A stretch of 64,000 bases of DNA, taken from Vitrella brassicaformis. Its lineage: Eukaryota; Sar; Vitrellaceae. The position numbers and the translations under genes were made by a program. Of this stretch, positions 24,637 through 37,008 are shown piece by piece. The stretch's first letter is position 1. Each line of letters begins with the position of its first letter. The notes under the pieces are model-generated. The model worked only from the letters and a program-made list of their open reading frames with translations, made no database searches and had not been told where the DNA came from. Location of the stretch: positions 374,233 to 438,232 of the forward strand of contig CDMY01000275.1 of NCBI GenBank assembly GCA_001179505.1. The letters run 5' to 3'.

Positions 24637-24645
24637 GAGCTTGCA
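24637..24645 (-). promoter_or_regulatory. TGCRAGCTY motif between transporter copy B and charged protein gene
   Basis: The minus strand reads TGCAAGCTC then GAGC. It lies 28 bp upstream of the ATG at 24608 (-) and 75 bp upstream of the ATG at 24721 (+). The same extended form TGCAAGCTCGAG occurs beside copy A. Confidence 0.5.
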
Positions 24646-24720
24646 CGATGGGGCTGGCCGCCCGTCTCGCATTGCCGTCTCGATTCCCGCTTCCAGCCCC
24701 CTTCTGCTGGTGGTGAGGGT

Positions 24721-25710
24721 ATGGCCACGGACAGCCGCTATCGTGGTCGTTTCCCCTTCCCCCAGGCTGCAGTCGGTCTTGCCAGCCGTCTCTGCTCTGC
24801 GGGCATTCAGCGGTCCAAGGAAATTGCCGAAGGGAGCCAGGACGTTACCCAAGAGACTACCATCAGCCACACCACTGCCGAGGCCAGCCCGGTCGAAAAC
24901 GCAACGATTTTGACAGATTTTCGTACCGCCAAGATGCAGCCCCGCGGCTGCACCACGCCGTCTGAGGATCTCAATTTCGTTGAGAGTGTGATTCGGATGG
25001 AGGTCAGTGCTGACCTCGCATACACACAAGGAGAAGGACAGGAAACGCAGAGATGTTTGCTGTCATTGCAAACAATCGCAGTGTCTCATCGAGGATCGGT
25101 ACGACGCCATCACCGACGAGCTGCAAGAGGACGAGGACCTCGACGAAAGCAGCCCGGGGCCGCTCAAGAAGGCGGAGATACCCACCAAGGACGAGGATTC
25201 AGCTGGCACTGAGCCGCCCAAGACGTTGAACAGGGAGCACAAAGACGAGAAGACCAAACGAGAAGTGGAGAGGGAGCGGGCGGAGGTGGAGAGGGAGGAG
25301 GTACTTCAGGCGATGGAAGCCGATGGTACAATCGCATACTTCAAGCAATTGACTTCTGGAGACCGTCGGTTCATCCATAAGGTACGCTTTTGAGTCTTTC
25401 ATGTCGGCTGGATGCACTCATTCATGGGAAACGCAGTTGGTTCCTTCATAAGGTGGTCAAAGGGGAGGGGGGCTGGACGCCACAACGGAGTGACTGGGCC
25501 GGTTTGGTCGACGAGCTGGACCTAGTCACATGGCAGAAGAGGGCCCCGAAGAGCAAGAGGGCCCCTCGATTGATTCGCACTCTCAAGGGTGTCGTGGAGC
25601 GAGTGGTAAGAAGGCAACTGATTGTGCGTGCCGGCAAAGACTTAAATGGATGCGAGATTGTGCTGTGTGTCGTGCAGGCTGGTGGGAAGACGAGGAGAAA
25701 GGGACAATGA
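24721..25710 (+). CDS. Unknown charged protein, possible coiled coil
   Basis: ATG 24721 opens a frame to about 25002, followed by an intron ending at 25080 and a second exon starting CLIEDRYDAITDELQE. The second exon is very rich in Glu, Lys and Arg (EVERERAEVEREEVLQ), suggesting a coiled coil. The 3' end is uncertain. Either the gene stops at TGA 25391-25393, or a phase-2 donor at 25368 (after GACCGTCG) joins an exon beginning at about 25437 (WFLHKVVKGEGGW) and ends at TGA 25710; a further 72-base intron there is in frame either way. I recognise no family. It shares a 112-bp 5' spacer with the transporter copy B gene, and its 3' end abuts the palindromic minisatellite. Confidence 0.55.
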
Positions 25711-25757
25711 GCTGGAACACTCACTCCTTTGCCCCTTGGAAATCTGCAGTACAAGCG

Positions 25758-26290
25758 ACTTGCGCTCCAAAGCTGGCCCTGTCCCCGCAAGGCTGGCATG
25801 TCTGCCCGTAGGGCCAGCCCTACAACCACAGGGCCAGCCCTACAACCACAGGGCCAGCCCTACAACCGCAGGGCTAGCCCTACAACGGCAGGGCCAGCCC
25901 TGCAGATGGAATGCTAGCCCTGCAGCCGTAGGGCTGGCCCTGCAGCCACAGGGCCAGCCCTGCAGTCGCAGGGCTAGCCCTACAATCACAGGGCTAGCCC
26001 TACAACCACAGGGCTAGCCCTGCAGCCACAGGGCTGGCCTCTGCGGGACGACTTAAGTGCTTCTGGAGGGTTTTGACTCACTGCAAGGCTATCCCTGTGT
26101 CTGCAGGGCTGGCCCTGTGGCTGCAGGGCCGGCCCTGTGGCTGCAGGGCCAGCCCTACGGCTGCAGGGCTAGCCTTCCATCTGCAGGGCTAGCCCTGTGG
26201 TTGTAGGGCTGGACATCCACCTGCAGGGTGGGCCCCACGGCATACATACTAGCCTTCCGGCCACAGGGCCAGCTTTGGAGCGCAAGTCGC
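25758..26290. repeat. Palindromic GGGCCAGCCC minisatellite (fold-back, about 530 bp)
   Basis: From about 25808 to 26040 a 20-bp unit (AGGGCCAGCCCTACAACCAC and variants) repeats about 12 times. From about 26095 to 26280 the same kind of unit repeats in the opposite orientation (CTGCAGGGCTGGCCCTGTGG). The outermost 26 or so bases are an exact inverted repeat: GCGACTTGCGCTCCAAAGCT (25758-25777) plus GGCCCT, matched by AGGGCCAGCTTTGGAGCGCA at 26263 onward. The central spacer is unique. It lies between two convergent genes. Confidence 0.85.
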
Positions 26291-26679
26291 GCCTATTGTG
26301 TGTGCGTGAGATGACGTGAGCTGAGCACAAGACGGTTTGTTTGTGTATGTGTATGTGGACGGGACACGAAGACACAACAGTGGGAGACTCGACTCGTCAA
26401 TATATATGCGAGAGAGGAGAGACGGTGAGGTCAGGTGAGGTTGAATACACATGCCATGCACGCACGGAATGACGACAACATGTCAGTCATTGTCATCCGA
26501 CGGATCCGCACAGAGTGAGTGTCGCCTCACTCACTGCGTCGAGAAACATCCACGGAAGTGCCCTGCCCCCTCCTATCCGCCCCGCCCGCTGTACAACCGT
26601 TAGCCACCGACAGAAAAATCTGGATAAAGGAAGGAACCCCCAGTCACTCATTCAGCACACAGGATACATGACCTCGACA

Positions 26680-28408
26680 TCAGTCGTCGTCATCTTCACC
26701 CTGCTCCCCCGCCTCGTCCCTGCCGCCCTCCCCCTCCCCCTCCCCCGCGTCAGCTTGTGCAGCTGCAGCTGCACCGGCATCCGCTCCATCCGCTCCCGCG
26801 TCAGCCTGTTTCTTCTGCAGCTTCTCCAGGATCTTGTCTGCACTGTTGAAGATGCCGTTGGTCGGCCGCTGACACACAGCACACCTGAGTGAGACAGGCA
26901 AAGCACCAAGGCAGGACAGGACAGGTCAGGTCGGCTGCCGTGAGCAGCAAGGGAGGCCCCGTCGGTGCGCGTGGGCGTCTTACTTGCTGCTCTTCGAGTA
27001 GTGCTCGAATGCACATTTCTCGCAGAAGTAGTGCTTGCACCTGAGCGACCGACCAACGACACAAACACAACAGAAGATGCGCAAGGCAAGGCAAGGTCGT
27101 CGTCGACTCTCTCTGGTCTGTCTGTCTGTCCATCCACTTATTCCCACTCCCCCCACTCACAGTGTGACGACCGGTCTTGACTCAAGTGACCACGGTGTGC
27201 GACAGAGCAGGCACGCGAATGGCAGCCCCTCGTCGTCGTCATCGTCGTCGTCATCGTCAGAATCGTCGTCGTCCTCATCGACTGCACACACAGAGGTAGG
27301 TAGGTACTTATTGGCCATGGTGCACAGCACAAATGCTGGTGTGTGGCTCGCTCACGTACGTGTGATTTTGTCTCCCCTAATCAGCTTCTGGAGCTTCTCC
27401 TGCTTTTTCTTCTGCTGCTCGTCCCACTCCCTGACCGAAGCGACCAAACAACAGCACAGCACAGCACAGCACAGCACACATATGGTGTCGGGTCGGAGTG
27501 GATGTGATGGTGTATGTATGTACCGATGCTCCCCTCCCATGCTCACTCACTTTTCGAGCTGCCAGCCGCTCTTGTAGTCACCACGGTCGTGGATGAACTT
27601 GCAGGTATCTGACAGACAGACAGACAGACAGACAGACAGCAGAGGGGTGCGGTGCATTCGTGTCTGTTCCGGCTGGCTGCACATGTGACTGACATACGCA
27701 CTCACGTACCTCCAAAACCGCAGTAGCCCGTCTCTTTGTAGTCCTTGCAGATGTCCGGCTGGTAGTCGAACCGGGCTGAGATGCGAATGTGGGCTTGAGA
27801 CCGAACCGGCCCCATCAGGCCAGTGTATTTGCCGGCTCTGATGGCGCCCTCGCTTTGGTTGGCGATGGGTTTGTAGGCGTGAAGGCCTCGGTAGACGTTC
27901 TCCTCCAGGCTGCCTTTCTTGAGCTCCTGGCCGATCTGATAGTTGCGCTCGAGGATGGCCCGGTGGTCGCGGTCTCTCTCGGTGTCGATCTCAGACACAG
28001 CAAAGGCCTTCTGGTCTTGGTGCAGATTCTGACACACAGACACCAAGCACACGCATACACAGGCCGGTTGAGGGTGGGTGGTGAGGCTACATACGATGTC
28101 TGTGTAACAGTTACCAGTTCTCGTGTTGTCTTGTATCCTCCAACCACGATGTCATCCTCAATCCACGCCTTCTTGTTGCTGTCCTTCGTCGTCTTCGACA
28201 CCACACACACACACACACAGAGGGTGCGCATATAGCGGTACGAGGTTTGATCATGCATCTGCTTACTTACCGCTGACACTGTGCTCTTCTTGGCCGCCTT
28301 GGAAGCCCTCTCGAGCTCGGCGCGCTCCTCATCTCCCTCGCCATCATGCTCATCTTCCTCCTCAACAGCTCTCTTCTTGAAATTCGCTTTTCCTCTCTTG
28401 GCAAACAT
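26680..28408 (-). CDS. RNF113/CWC24-like spliceosomal protein (CCCH zinc finger plus RING)
   Basis: Exons: 28408-28271, about 28193-28115, 28028-27710, 27608-27551, 27430-27360, 27281-27161, 27040-26984, 26884-26680. Yeast Cwc24 and human RNF113A join the activated spliceosome (Bact stage). Seen: basic N-terminus MFAKRGKANFKK, the conserved DFQPDICKDY-type segment here as FDYQPDICKDYKETGYCGFG, then DTCKFIHDRGDYKSGWQLE, giving a CCCH finger; an acidic Asp-rich run; and the RING starting FACLLCRTPW with CKHYFCEKC and CAVCQRPTNG. The domain order and length are those of the family. The C-terminus carries an Ala/Gly/Asp-rich tail ending in Asp residues. The second exon's acceptor is uncertain by one or two codons. 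Head-to-head with the channel gene, 125 bp between ATGs. Confidence 0.92.
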
Positions 28409-28462
28409 CGAAGACACCTCAACACACCTGATCCTGTGCGATGTTTGCGAGTCGATCACATT

Positions 28463-28485
28463 TGCGAGCTCAAATCTGCAAGCTC
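28463..28485 (+). promoter_or_regulatory. Two TGCRAGCTY motifs in the RNF113 / channel spacer
   Basis: TGCGAGCTC at 28463-28471 and TGCAAGCTC at 28477-28485, 14 bp apart. They lie 55-77 bp from the RNF113 ATG (28408, -) and 49-71 bp from the channel ATG (28534, +). Confidence 0.5.
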
Positions 28486-28533
28486 AGAGGAGATGGGATG
28501 GGGCGGATCTGAGCATATATCCCCCGGCGGACG

Positions 28534-31500
28534 ATGCCCACGGGTGCAGCAGGTGGCGTGACGATGCTGACGAATATCTCTCGGTTCGTGACGTCGCTGC
28601 GGCGGCGTGGGGATGGCGATGGAGGTGGAGGTCGGCGCATGAGGCGGCAGAGCGCGCGGATGAGTCTGTCGGACCAGCTGTTTTTGAATCCGTTTGAGAA
28701 GTGGCGGCGGCACGGCAAGTTCCCCTGGAAGTTCTTCATCCACTGCCTGCTGGCCATACTCACCGCACTGCAGGTAGGTATCTTGGGGTGGGTGGGTGGG
28801 TCACTGAGGCGGGACTGAACGGACACGCAGGAGTGTGGCATCGCGACACAAGCATCGTCTGTGGACTGCATGTGTGGACGGCATGGTTGTCTGTCTGTCT
28901 GTAGGTGGTTGTGTTCATCACTCAGGAGACGGGTCACGCCAAGATGACCCTCCGGCATTTTTACACCATCTTCCTGGGAGAAGACGTCACCGGCGCTTTT
29001 GGAAGCAGAACGTATGTATGGTTAATGCGACATCACATGTTGCAACACAGACACACACATGCAAGCCAAGCAGACCGACATGCACAGACAGAGGTTCCCT
29101 TCCCTTCCTGTGTCCGTCTGTCTGTTTGTGTTAACGACCAGGTTTACGATAAGCAACGAGAAGGACTTCAAGGACACGCTGTACAGCACGATAGAGCACT
29201 ACTTCCACATCAACAGCCAGTCCATGTCCATCGACAAGTACGCGTACCCCAATGAACACCCCACCGCCATCGTCGAGGTCACCTGGCGAGACGGCGTCAC
29301 CAACGAATTCCCACTCGACGCCAAATTCCGAAAGGACCACAAGTAAGTAGACAGACAGACAGACGGGGGACAGAAGTGTGTGTGTGTTTAGGTACATGGA
29401 TATCATCGACCGCGTGCAGGACTTGTATGAGGTGAGGATCCGGCTGGTGGTGCTGGAGCTGTTTAAGGGGCCGCTGTGGACCAGCTGCTTCGAGTGGCAC
29501 CTCTCGCCAACATTCAACTACCAAATGACCGGACAAATTGAGGTACGTACTTACGTCAGCCACCCCTCAGCTCAATCAACAACATAGACGCGCACACACG
29601 CATCTCCTGTCTGTCTGTCTGTCTGTTATCAACAAATCGGTCTGACTGACAGGTGTTATTGGGTTGGAACATCTACGAGTGTTCTGCGGCCGACATGCGT
29701 CACCCGGCACCCTACCACAAGCTCAACATTCGGGGCAAGCTCAAGTTCCCATACTCGTTCCTCCACGCAGTCGTCGCGGTGCTCGCCGCCCTCTCCTTCA
29801 TCCTGGCCTGGAAGGCCATCAGGGACTCGGTGCTCGTGCTCAGGAAGATACGGCAGTCCACAAGATCACCCGCACCACCCAGCACTTACCAGATCACGCC
29901 GCTGCGGTCAGCACACACACACATACACACACGCGTCGAACCATGGGCGCACCACTCCATGTCTGTTGCAGTCATGTGAGCCGGCCTGAAGAGGCCGACG
30001 ACCTGGGTCCCCCAGGCCAAGATGCAGAAGAGGCCTCGCGAGGCGGCCTCCACCACGACTCTACAGAGGACCGGCCACCACCGCCGAACCGGCTGCAGCG
30101 GACGGGGGCCAACGCCATGATCGGGGGATCCTTCGCCGACGGGCGTGTGGAGGAGCTGCTCTGCCGGTCCATGAGTGTGCGGTCGATGGACACGGCCTAC
30201 TTTCTTGACCAGCATGACGTCATCACGTGGGAGCATTTGACGTGGCGCGAGAAGCTCAGTTTCTTCAATTTGTGGTTCTGCATCACCATCGTCGGCAACC
30301 TCATCCAGTTTATAGCCACGGTCGGGTCGGACAGCAGTGCTGGGCTTGTGTGGTGGTGCATACATATTGGGTGCGGTGCGGCCATTTGTGTGTGTGTCTG
30401 TGCTGCAGATAACGTGTTTTCTCCCTGGCGGCAGTGTGACGGGTCGTTTGGTCTGTCTGGGAGTGGCATGCTTCTTCGGTATGTCAACAGCAGCGCAACC
30501 AAGCGTCTTTGTCTGTTAAAGGTCCTTCCAGCCACGTGTCGCTGTATTTGTGTGTGTGTGTGTGTGTGTGTTCAGCGTGGCTGAATTTGCTGCGTTATTT
30601 GGAGTACTTCTCCACATATTACCTCCTCATCCGCACACTCCAAATGGGTTAGTGAGTGGGGGACACTCCCCCCACAGAGAGGGCAGAGCAAAGGAGGCAT
30701 CCCAGCCATTGCATTGCACTGGTCAGGTCATGTACCGCTGTTGTTATACCTCTGTTTGGCATGCAGGTGTTCCTCGTGTGGGTGAGTTTCTGGTTGGCGT
30801 CGTGCCGGTGTTCTTCGGCTTTGCCGTCATGGGCGTCTGCCTCTTCTGGCCCACAGACAACTTCTCCACCCTCACACAAGTAAACACACACACACATGGA
30901 AGTGAGAGGCTCCATCTGTGTGGGGTCGGTTCCGTCCTTCCCTCCCATCAGGCCTCAATGTCACTGTTTGCCGTGTTGAACGGCGACATGATCCACGACA
31001 CCTTCGCCAATCTGGGCGACATCTCGCCCATCTTCTCCCAGATCTACCTATACTCCTTCCTCTGCCTGTTCATCTACGTCGTACTCAACGTCTTTATCTC
31101 CATCATCGAAGACTCGTTCTTCTCGGAGAAGATCAGAGACATGGAGCTCTCAGCCGCACCTGGCGGCACACAGCCGGGGTACGCTTCGATTGGGTCCGTC
31201 CACCCACCTGTGATGCTCGAGCCAAGGGGAGGAAACGGGGGGCCTATGGGTGGGGCGCTGGTGGCTGGCGAAGACAACGTGCGCTTCAGGGATAGGCGGC
31301 AGGAGGGACCCGACGTGACGCTCACTGCAGGGCCGCACTATCAGCCGTCCGCTCCGCCAGGCAGCCCCTACCCCCGCGGCCCGCCATCACACCCATCCAC
31401 CGAGACGCCCCGGGCCGAGCGCACCGACGACCGTCGGTCGGCCCCCCTGGTCTACCCGCCCGGCGGGGGCTACTCAGACTCGTCCCTGTCAGCGCCCCTG

Positions 31501-32229
31501 CTGCAGGAGCGGCAGCAGCAGCGGTCGGGCCGCGTGGTCAACCCGAAGATCGAGGCCCTCATCAAAACGGCTGAGATGGTGCAGGAGCAGGAGGGCCGCG
31601 ATGGCTCCCCGTCTGCTCGATCCGCTGCCGGGTCGGCGCACGGAGGGCTGGGCAGGGTCATGCCGACCCCTCAATCGGCGCCCCGCAGGCCCCCTCCCTC
31701 GCCCGCACAGGCGACTCGGAAAGGCGCTCCTGAAGCGCTGCTCCCCGAGGAGGAGCCCAGAGTCGGAGACGAGAGGAGGGGCATCGCAGCCTCCATGGAG
31801 ATCATGGGCAGACAACAGGCACAGCAGGCGGCTGCCGCTGGCGGTGGGGCTGGGCAGGGTGAGGGCGGCAGTGGTCAGGTGAGGCGTGGGGTGCAGTACC
31901 TGCACACGTTCAGCCAGACGGCCCAGTCGAAGGGGTATGGTCTCCGTCCCGGCGTCAAGATGGACATCGAGGGCTGGAGCGACGCTATGCACGAGCTGCT
32001 GGCTGCACTGCCCAGCCTCATCCCGCCAACCAACGCATTCCAATCCTACATGGCCACCGCACTCCTCAGGTACCTGAAAAGCGAGAGGCGAGTGTAAATG
32101 GGGCGACCATGGAATGGGGGGAGAGTGAGTGCTTTGTGTGTGTTGTGTGTGGTGTGTGATTGCAGGCAGAAGGTTCGTGACGCGCGTCGAATGTTGGATG
32201 AGTTCCTGAAGCAGGCGCCGCTCCACTGA
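28534..32229 (+). CDS. Mucolipin (TRPML)-like cation channel
   Basis: Exons: 28534-28773, 28905-29011, 29142-29342, 29392-29542, 29653-29906, 29972 to about 30320, 30409-30478, 30576-30647, 30767-30879, 30952-32069, 32166-32229. TRPML channels release Ca2+ and other cations from late endosomes and lysosomes. Seen: cytosolic N-terminus, TM1 (FFIHCLLAILTALQVVVF), a lumenal domain of about 200 residues, TM2 (SFLHAVVAVLAALSFILAW), a loop expanded by a Pro/Glu-rich insert, TM3-TM4 with AWLNLLRYLEYFSTYYLL, TM5, the pore loop SLFAVLNGDMIHDTF, and TM6 (FLCLFIYVVLNVFISIIEDS), as in the family. The C-terminal tail of about 340 residues is Pro/Gly-rich and much longer than in animals, ending in a short conserved-looking helical block. 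The donor after TM3's start (30320 or 30347) is the only uncertain splice. Confidence 0.87.
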
Positions 32230-33362
32230 TGAATAGATCGGACCGACCGGTGGGGCATGACAGCCGTTAGTCATTTAATTAATGGTGCATGCGGTGCATG
32301 TCTGTCTGTGTGTCTGTATGAGTGCAGAAAAGTCGGTTGGCAACACACACAGAGCAACAACAAACAGGGAGGGAGGGAGGGAGGGGTCAGTGAGTGCACA
32401 TCAACCACATCAATGAATGCCATGCCATACCTCTATATGGTCACATACATTACACGCAGCACAGCACAGCACGGCACGCCACGCCCGTCGACCCGACCCG
32501 GCCTGTCCTTATCATTTGTTTGTCTCGCGGTCGCCTACTTATTTGTCGTACATACATACATACCATGCACGCACGGCGTTGTGTTTATCGACCATCACTA
32601 TCTGTCATCCATCAGCCAGTCAGTCAGTCATGCCATGCTATGCCATGCTCCCTCCTCTCTATCAAATCTTTGATTGATGTGCGCGATGGCCCATCCCATC
32701 CATTATGTCGTAGCTCTTTTTATACACTCAGTCAGTCATTGTCACTCCACGAAAGTCCACGAAAGTGCTGGTTCAGTCATTCACTCGGTGCATGGTTGCA
32801 TGTTTGTGTGTGCGTGTGTGAGTGAGTGTGCATGTGTGGTCTCTTGTTAAATTGCATGGATGCCTGTGGGGGTGGGGTGGGGTGGGTGGGTGATTTAAGC
32901 GGCTGCTGTGCGTGATTTAAACAGCAGGCCGTTCGGACGGGAGGAGAATTAGGCCCTGTGCGCGGGCCGTGCCGTGCCGTGTGTACTCGCGAACGAGTCG
33001 ATGTGAGCCTTGCACCCGTACATGTGAAACCGCCATCCATGTTTTGCTGATCGACAGACAAGGAGGGAAAGGTAGTGAGTGAGTTGTGACGACGAGAGAG
33101 AGGAATGCAGCCGAGCTGACTGGCATATGTAGTGACTTTGGATGAAGGCGATGCATGGTGATGTGATGTTCTTTCTTATAGCGCTTGTGTAGTGTACACA
33201 CACATATACACAGACATTCAATACATTGATGCCATGCCCATCCCATCATACAGACAGACACCCTCGTTTGTCCTGTCCACCCTCACACACATTGACTTGA
33301 CTGGCATATAAGTATCTTTTTCGCCCATCAAGCTGCCTGCCCCTCGGGAACTGAATTGTCCC
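32230..33362. other. Intergenic region, no gene seen
   Basis: About 1.1 kb between the convergent channel and coiled-coil genes. Contains (GGGA)n near 32368-32385, GTGTGAGTGAGTG repeats near 32810-32830 and GGGGT-rich DNA near 32868-32892. No frame carries recognisable motifs. Confidence 0.55.
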
Positions 33363-36324
33363 TCACTGAATCTGTGACTGAGCGGCCGCAATCCTCTCCT
33401 GCAGTGCCTGCAGAAGCCTCGTCAGCTCCCCACGCACCAGTCTGTACAACGGCTCGCTATCCTCTGACTCGCCACCCATCCTGTCACTCGACTTGAAGGC
33501 CTCCCATGCGAATGTCCGCCGCTCGCCAGCGGGCACCTCAAGCAACTGACCACACACATCCACATGCAGCGGCTGAAACTGTCCCTGGTGTGTGTGCTTA
33601 CCTCCCATAGTGTGGTTAGTCGTGTCTTGGGGGTCTTGCTGTGCCTGTCCGCCGCTCCGTCCGCCGCCTGTTCCTCAGCTTCCACTACGTCTATGGGGCT
33701 GGCTTGTGATGGTGGTGGTGGAGGTGACGTAAGTCGTGGGATCAGCATGGGTGCTACGGATGCCTCCTCGTACAGGCACTCCTGAACGAGAGGCAGCGTG
33801 TCTCATCACTTAGCACGCGGAACAGTGCATGTGTGTGGTTCTGTCAGCGCTCACGAGAAAGGTGCGCTTGAGTCGTTTGTCGAACGTGGCGTCTGTGTGG
33901 GCCCGCTCGTCATGGCACCTGCAGTCAGTCAACCAGACAGCGGGGAAAGGTAAGGAAGCCAGCCAAGCCCAGACCTACCTCTTGTGCAGCATCAGTTTGG
34001 TCCTTCGGAGGGTGTCCTTCAGCGCCTCACGCTCCTGCATACGCCACACCCTTGTCCAGACGCTCCTCCTGCGTGCCTGCCTGCCGTGACGCACTATCCT
34101 ACTTACTTGTGTAGTGGATTTCTTGGTCTCTTCCAACGTCCAGTCGCGCTGTGTCTTCTGCGAGTCGCCATACACCTGGTAGGCCTCCTGCACACCTCCA
34201 AACATCCTCATACGGGTGAGACAAACAAGCAAACAAAGAGGATATAGGTACCCTTAGGTGTGCTATTTTGCCGTCGGCCTGCTTCCTGAGGGCCTGCAGC
34301 ATGTGCTCACGCATCGACTTGACGCTCTCATACTGAAGCGATACAGCCCACAATACGTCTGTCTGTCAGAAAGCGATGTTCCTCAGCCACCCACCCTCTG
34401 ACGGGCGATCTCTCTGATCCTCGCCTGCTTCGCCAACACGAGCCCCTTAATCGCCCGCATATACGCAGCCTGAATGAGACATGGAAGCGCCGCATCTTTG
34501 AGATTCTTGTCATGAGGATATTCCCCTCCTACTTGGATCTTGAGTGGGTGCGGTGGGCCATCCGCGTCTTGGTTCTCTTCAACTGATCCGTCCAAGACGG
34601 CCCTGATTGAAGGCGGCAAGCCGGGCAACTCGGAAGCGGACGTCAGGAAGCCGCGGAACTCCTCTGACTGGCCCCACTCACCAGGCTGATGGATCCGATC
34701 CATCACATCAATCCACAGGTGCGTATGCATTCCGTCAGCAATGTTTGGGCTATTATGATGTGTGTATACCTCTGTCCGCATCGACCGGCCCGACTGCGAT
34801 GACTGCGCTTCGTCTGCTGCTGGCGGCGGGCTGGCCTTCATCTCACTCTCAACCTGCACATGCACATGCAGCAGCAGCCGCCACGGCCGTGTGCAGTGCC
34901 TATATTTCGCTGCCTGACCTGGTTGGCGATGTCCCTGATGGTCATGTGTTGGTCGAGGATCCTCTCGTACATGCCCTCCACGTCGCACTGACACCCGGAC
35001 AGCCGCTGCATCCCCTCCATCTCTTCCAACACGCTGACTTGCGCACTCCGAAGCTCAGCCAGCCTCGACTTGAAGTCCTCCATCTACACCGACAGATCGA
35101 CACGGCGATGGGATGCACACAGCAATCAGCCACCCATCCTGGGCCATCCATCCATCCATCCATCCATCAGTTTTCCATACCTGTGCATTGCTCTGCGTGA
35201 GCAGCTTCTCGTGCATGGCGCGTGATGTGTCCTCGAAGGACTGGTGTAGCCGAGATGCCGCCATCGCCCTGTGCTCCAACAGCTCGTCAAACTGGAGCAG
35301 CACCTGACAATCCATGCAGTGCACCACACGAGGAGTAAGGCGTGCAGTGAGGGCCCTGTTGGTCTGTCTGTCTGTGTAGCTACTGACCTGCTGGGGATCA
35401 GAGTTGAGTGGCGCGCCCATCTCCTTCACCTCACTGTAGATGCGATGCAGCACAGCCTCAAACCTCTCCCGGACAGTATCATCATCTATAGCAGGGGCAG
35501 CATCTGTGGCCGTCCTTTGCGACTTGGATGCTGCAGACACCATCTGACAAGCAGATCGAGAGAATAGAGTGAGAGAGAGCCACCCGGTGCACGCGTATGT
35601 ACCTACCTGGACTTCCATCTGCAGCATGTATCGCTTGACCACCTCTGTGAATCTGTGGATGAGCCGCTCGCCCTCCAACACCTTCTGCCGGTAGCGCAGC
35701 TCCTCATCACTCCTGGAACAAAGGAAGCAGCATCCATCCATCCATGCACATTCCCCATCGTCCTCGATCTTTACTTCTTCTCGTCTGTCATGCGTCTGTA
35801 CGCTGCATCGGTCGCCTCCAGCAGCAGCTCCAAATCCTCCACACACACACACAAGAGAATGACACCATGAATGTGAGCATAAGGCGTGACCCCTCGCTCA
35901 CCTGACGTTTGGCCTCTCGGCTCTGCAGCAGCTCCTCCTCGATAGATCTGGCCAGATGCTGGGCCTCACTCTCCATTGCGGATGATTTCGACCACCGTCT
36001 CGCGGTGCGCTTGTCCTCCACACACACACACACAAATCCGAAACCGCCGGCTGGAAAGCTGGCTTGAAAGCTGGCGTCCATCCGGAGAGCTGCCTTTCCG
36101 TTTGGAAAGCTGGCCTTCTGCCTGCAAAGCTGGCTTTCCGTAGCGCTGGCTGGCTTTCTGTGTGTCTGGCCAGCTTTCTAGTGGAGGGCCAGCTTGCCGG
36201 CCGAAGCACCAGCGCACCAGCTTTTCGCCGCACCTCGTCGGGTAGTGTGCAGAGGTCCTCCAGTGGATCGGACAACCATTCACTTAAGACAGACAGCAGG
36301 CTGACTGACGAGTGATCAGATTTA
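33363..36324 (-). CDS. Unknown coiled-coil protein (5' end unresolved)
   Basis: Long chain of short exons. Well-supported pieces include: exon ending 36234 (SEWLSDPLEDLCTLPDE), 36015-35902, 35836-35775, about 35713-35607, an exon near 35543-35389, then pieces near 35306, 35083, 34856, 34700, 34470, 34350, 34230, 34050 and 33920, then 33781-33602, and the last 33545-33363. The product is dominated by heptad-like helices (IEEELLQSREAKRQV, LLEATDAAYRRMTDEKK, FDELLEHRAMAASRLHQSFE, MEDFKSRLAELRSAQ) and ends LQALQERIAAAQSQIQ. No signal peptide, membrane helix or known domain is seen. The first ATG could not be placed: the frame of the 36234 exon has no ATG upstream before a stop, so an earlier exon (one candidate starts at ATG 36717) is needed. 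The intron 36233-36016 holds a fold-back minisatellite. Confidence 0.65.
36040..36230. repeat. AAGCTGGC minisatellite inside an intron
   Basis: GAAAGCTGGC or CAAAGCTGGC-type units repeat about six times from 36050 to 36155; then the orientation flips to GCCAGCTTTC and GCCAGCTTGCC up to about 36200, ending with CACCAGCTTTT. It fills most of a 218-bp intron (36233-36016) in a gene whose other introns are about half that size. It shares the core AAAGCTGGCC / GGCCAGC with the array at 25758-26290. Confidence 0.7.
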
Positions 36325-37008
36325 GATGGGGGAGGGGGGTTGCATGGCTGTGGTGCGCGTGGGAGAGAGCTTGTGATAGCGAGTGGGTAGACACACACAC
36401 CACAGATACATACATCGATGGCTGTTTTATGCTAGTCGAATTGAGACCCATCAATTGCATGTCTGCAAAAGGGTCGTTCACGCACACACCCACACACTTG
36501 CAAAGCCACGCCACGAGCACCATGAGAATTACTCTCAGACCAGCACTTCTCATGCAGAGCACTGAGTGGCGGGCAGATTGCCCTCATGGCCAAGCCAAGC
36601 AACCGACACACACGCACACACCACACCCATCCAATGAATGACACACATGCACCCACCCAGTCACAAATACACATCAACAACCGAACGGAGGACAGCCTCC
36701 TCTCTCCCCCTCGCCATGCCGCCGGCAAAATCTCGTGCAGCTGAGAGGACACACACGCCTCACACACGCCTAGCGTGCCTCGACAGGCAGACAGACCGAC
36801 AGACCGACAGACCGACAGACCGACAGACCGACAGGCATTCATTCATTCATTCAGACGAAACTGACAAAAAGACACACTAACGAATGAATGACCTATCTAT
36901 CTATCCTATCTCTCTCTCTTCCGGCCCGGCCCGCCCCACCACCACAGCAATACGATGACTGACTGAGCACACAGACACTTTAGCGGCCACTAGGACGGAC
37001 ACCTTCAT
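36325..37008. other. Region upstream of the coiled-coil gene, with period-8 repeat
   Basis: No firm gene. It may hold the missing 5' exon of the coiled-coil gene. A period-8 array of GACAGACC runs about 36784-36832, followed by (CATT)n near 36838-36852. Confidence 0.5.

Noticed and set aside
25758..26290. CRISPR-like array of 20-bp repeats
   Set aside because: Units are contiguous without spacers of unique sequence, flip orientation midway, and the genome is clearly eukaryotic.
35898..36398. Open frame running through the intronic minisatellite of the coiled-coil gene
   Set aside because: Its first codon is GTG, it translates GAAAGCTGGC repeats, and the phase-0 intron 36233-36016 joins two helical exons well. 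Read-through of repeats is the likelier explanation for the open frame.
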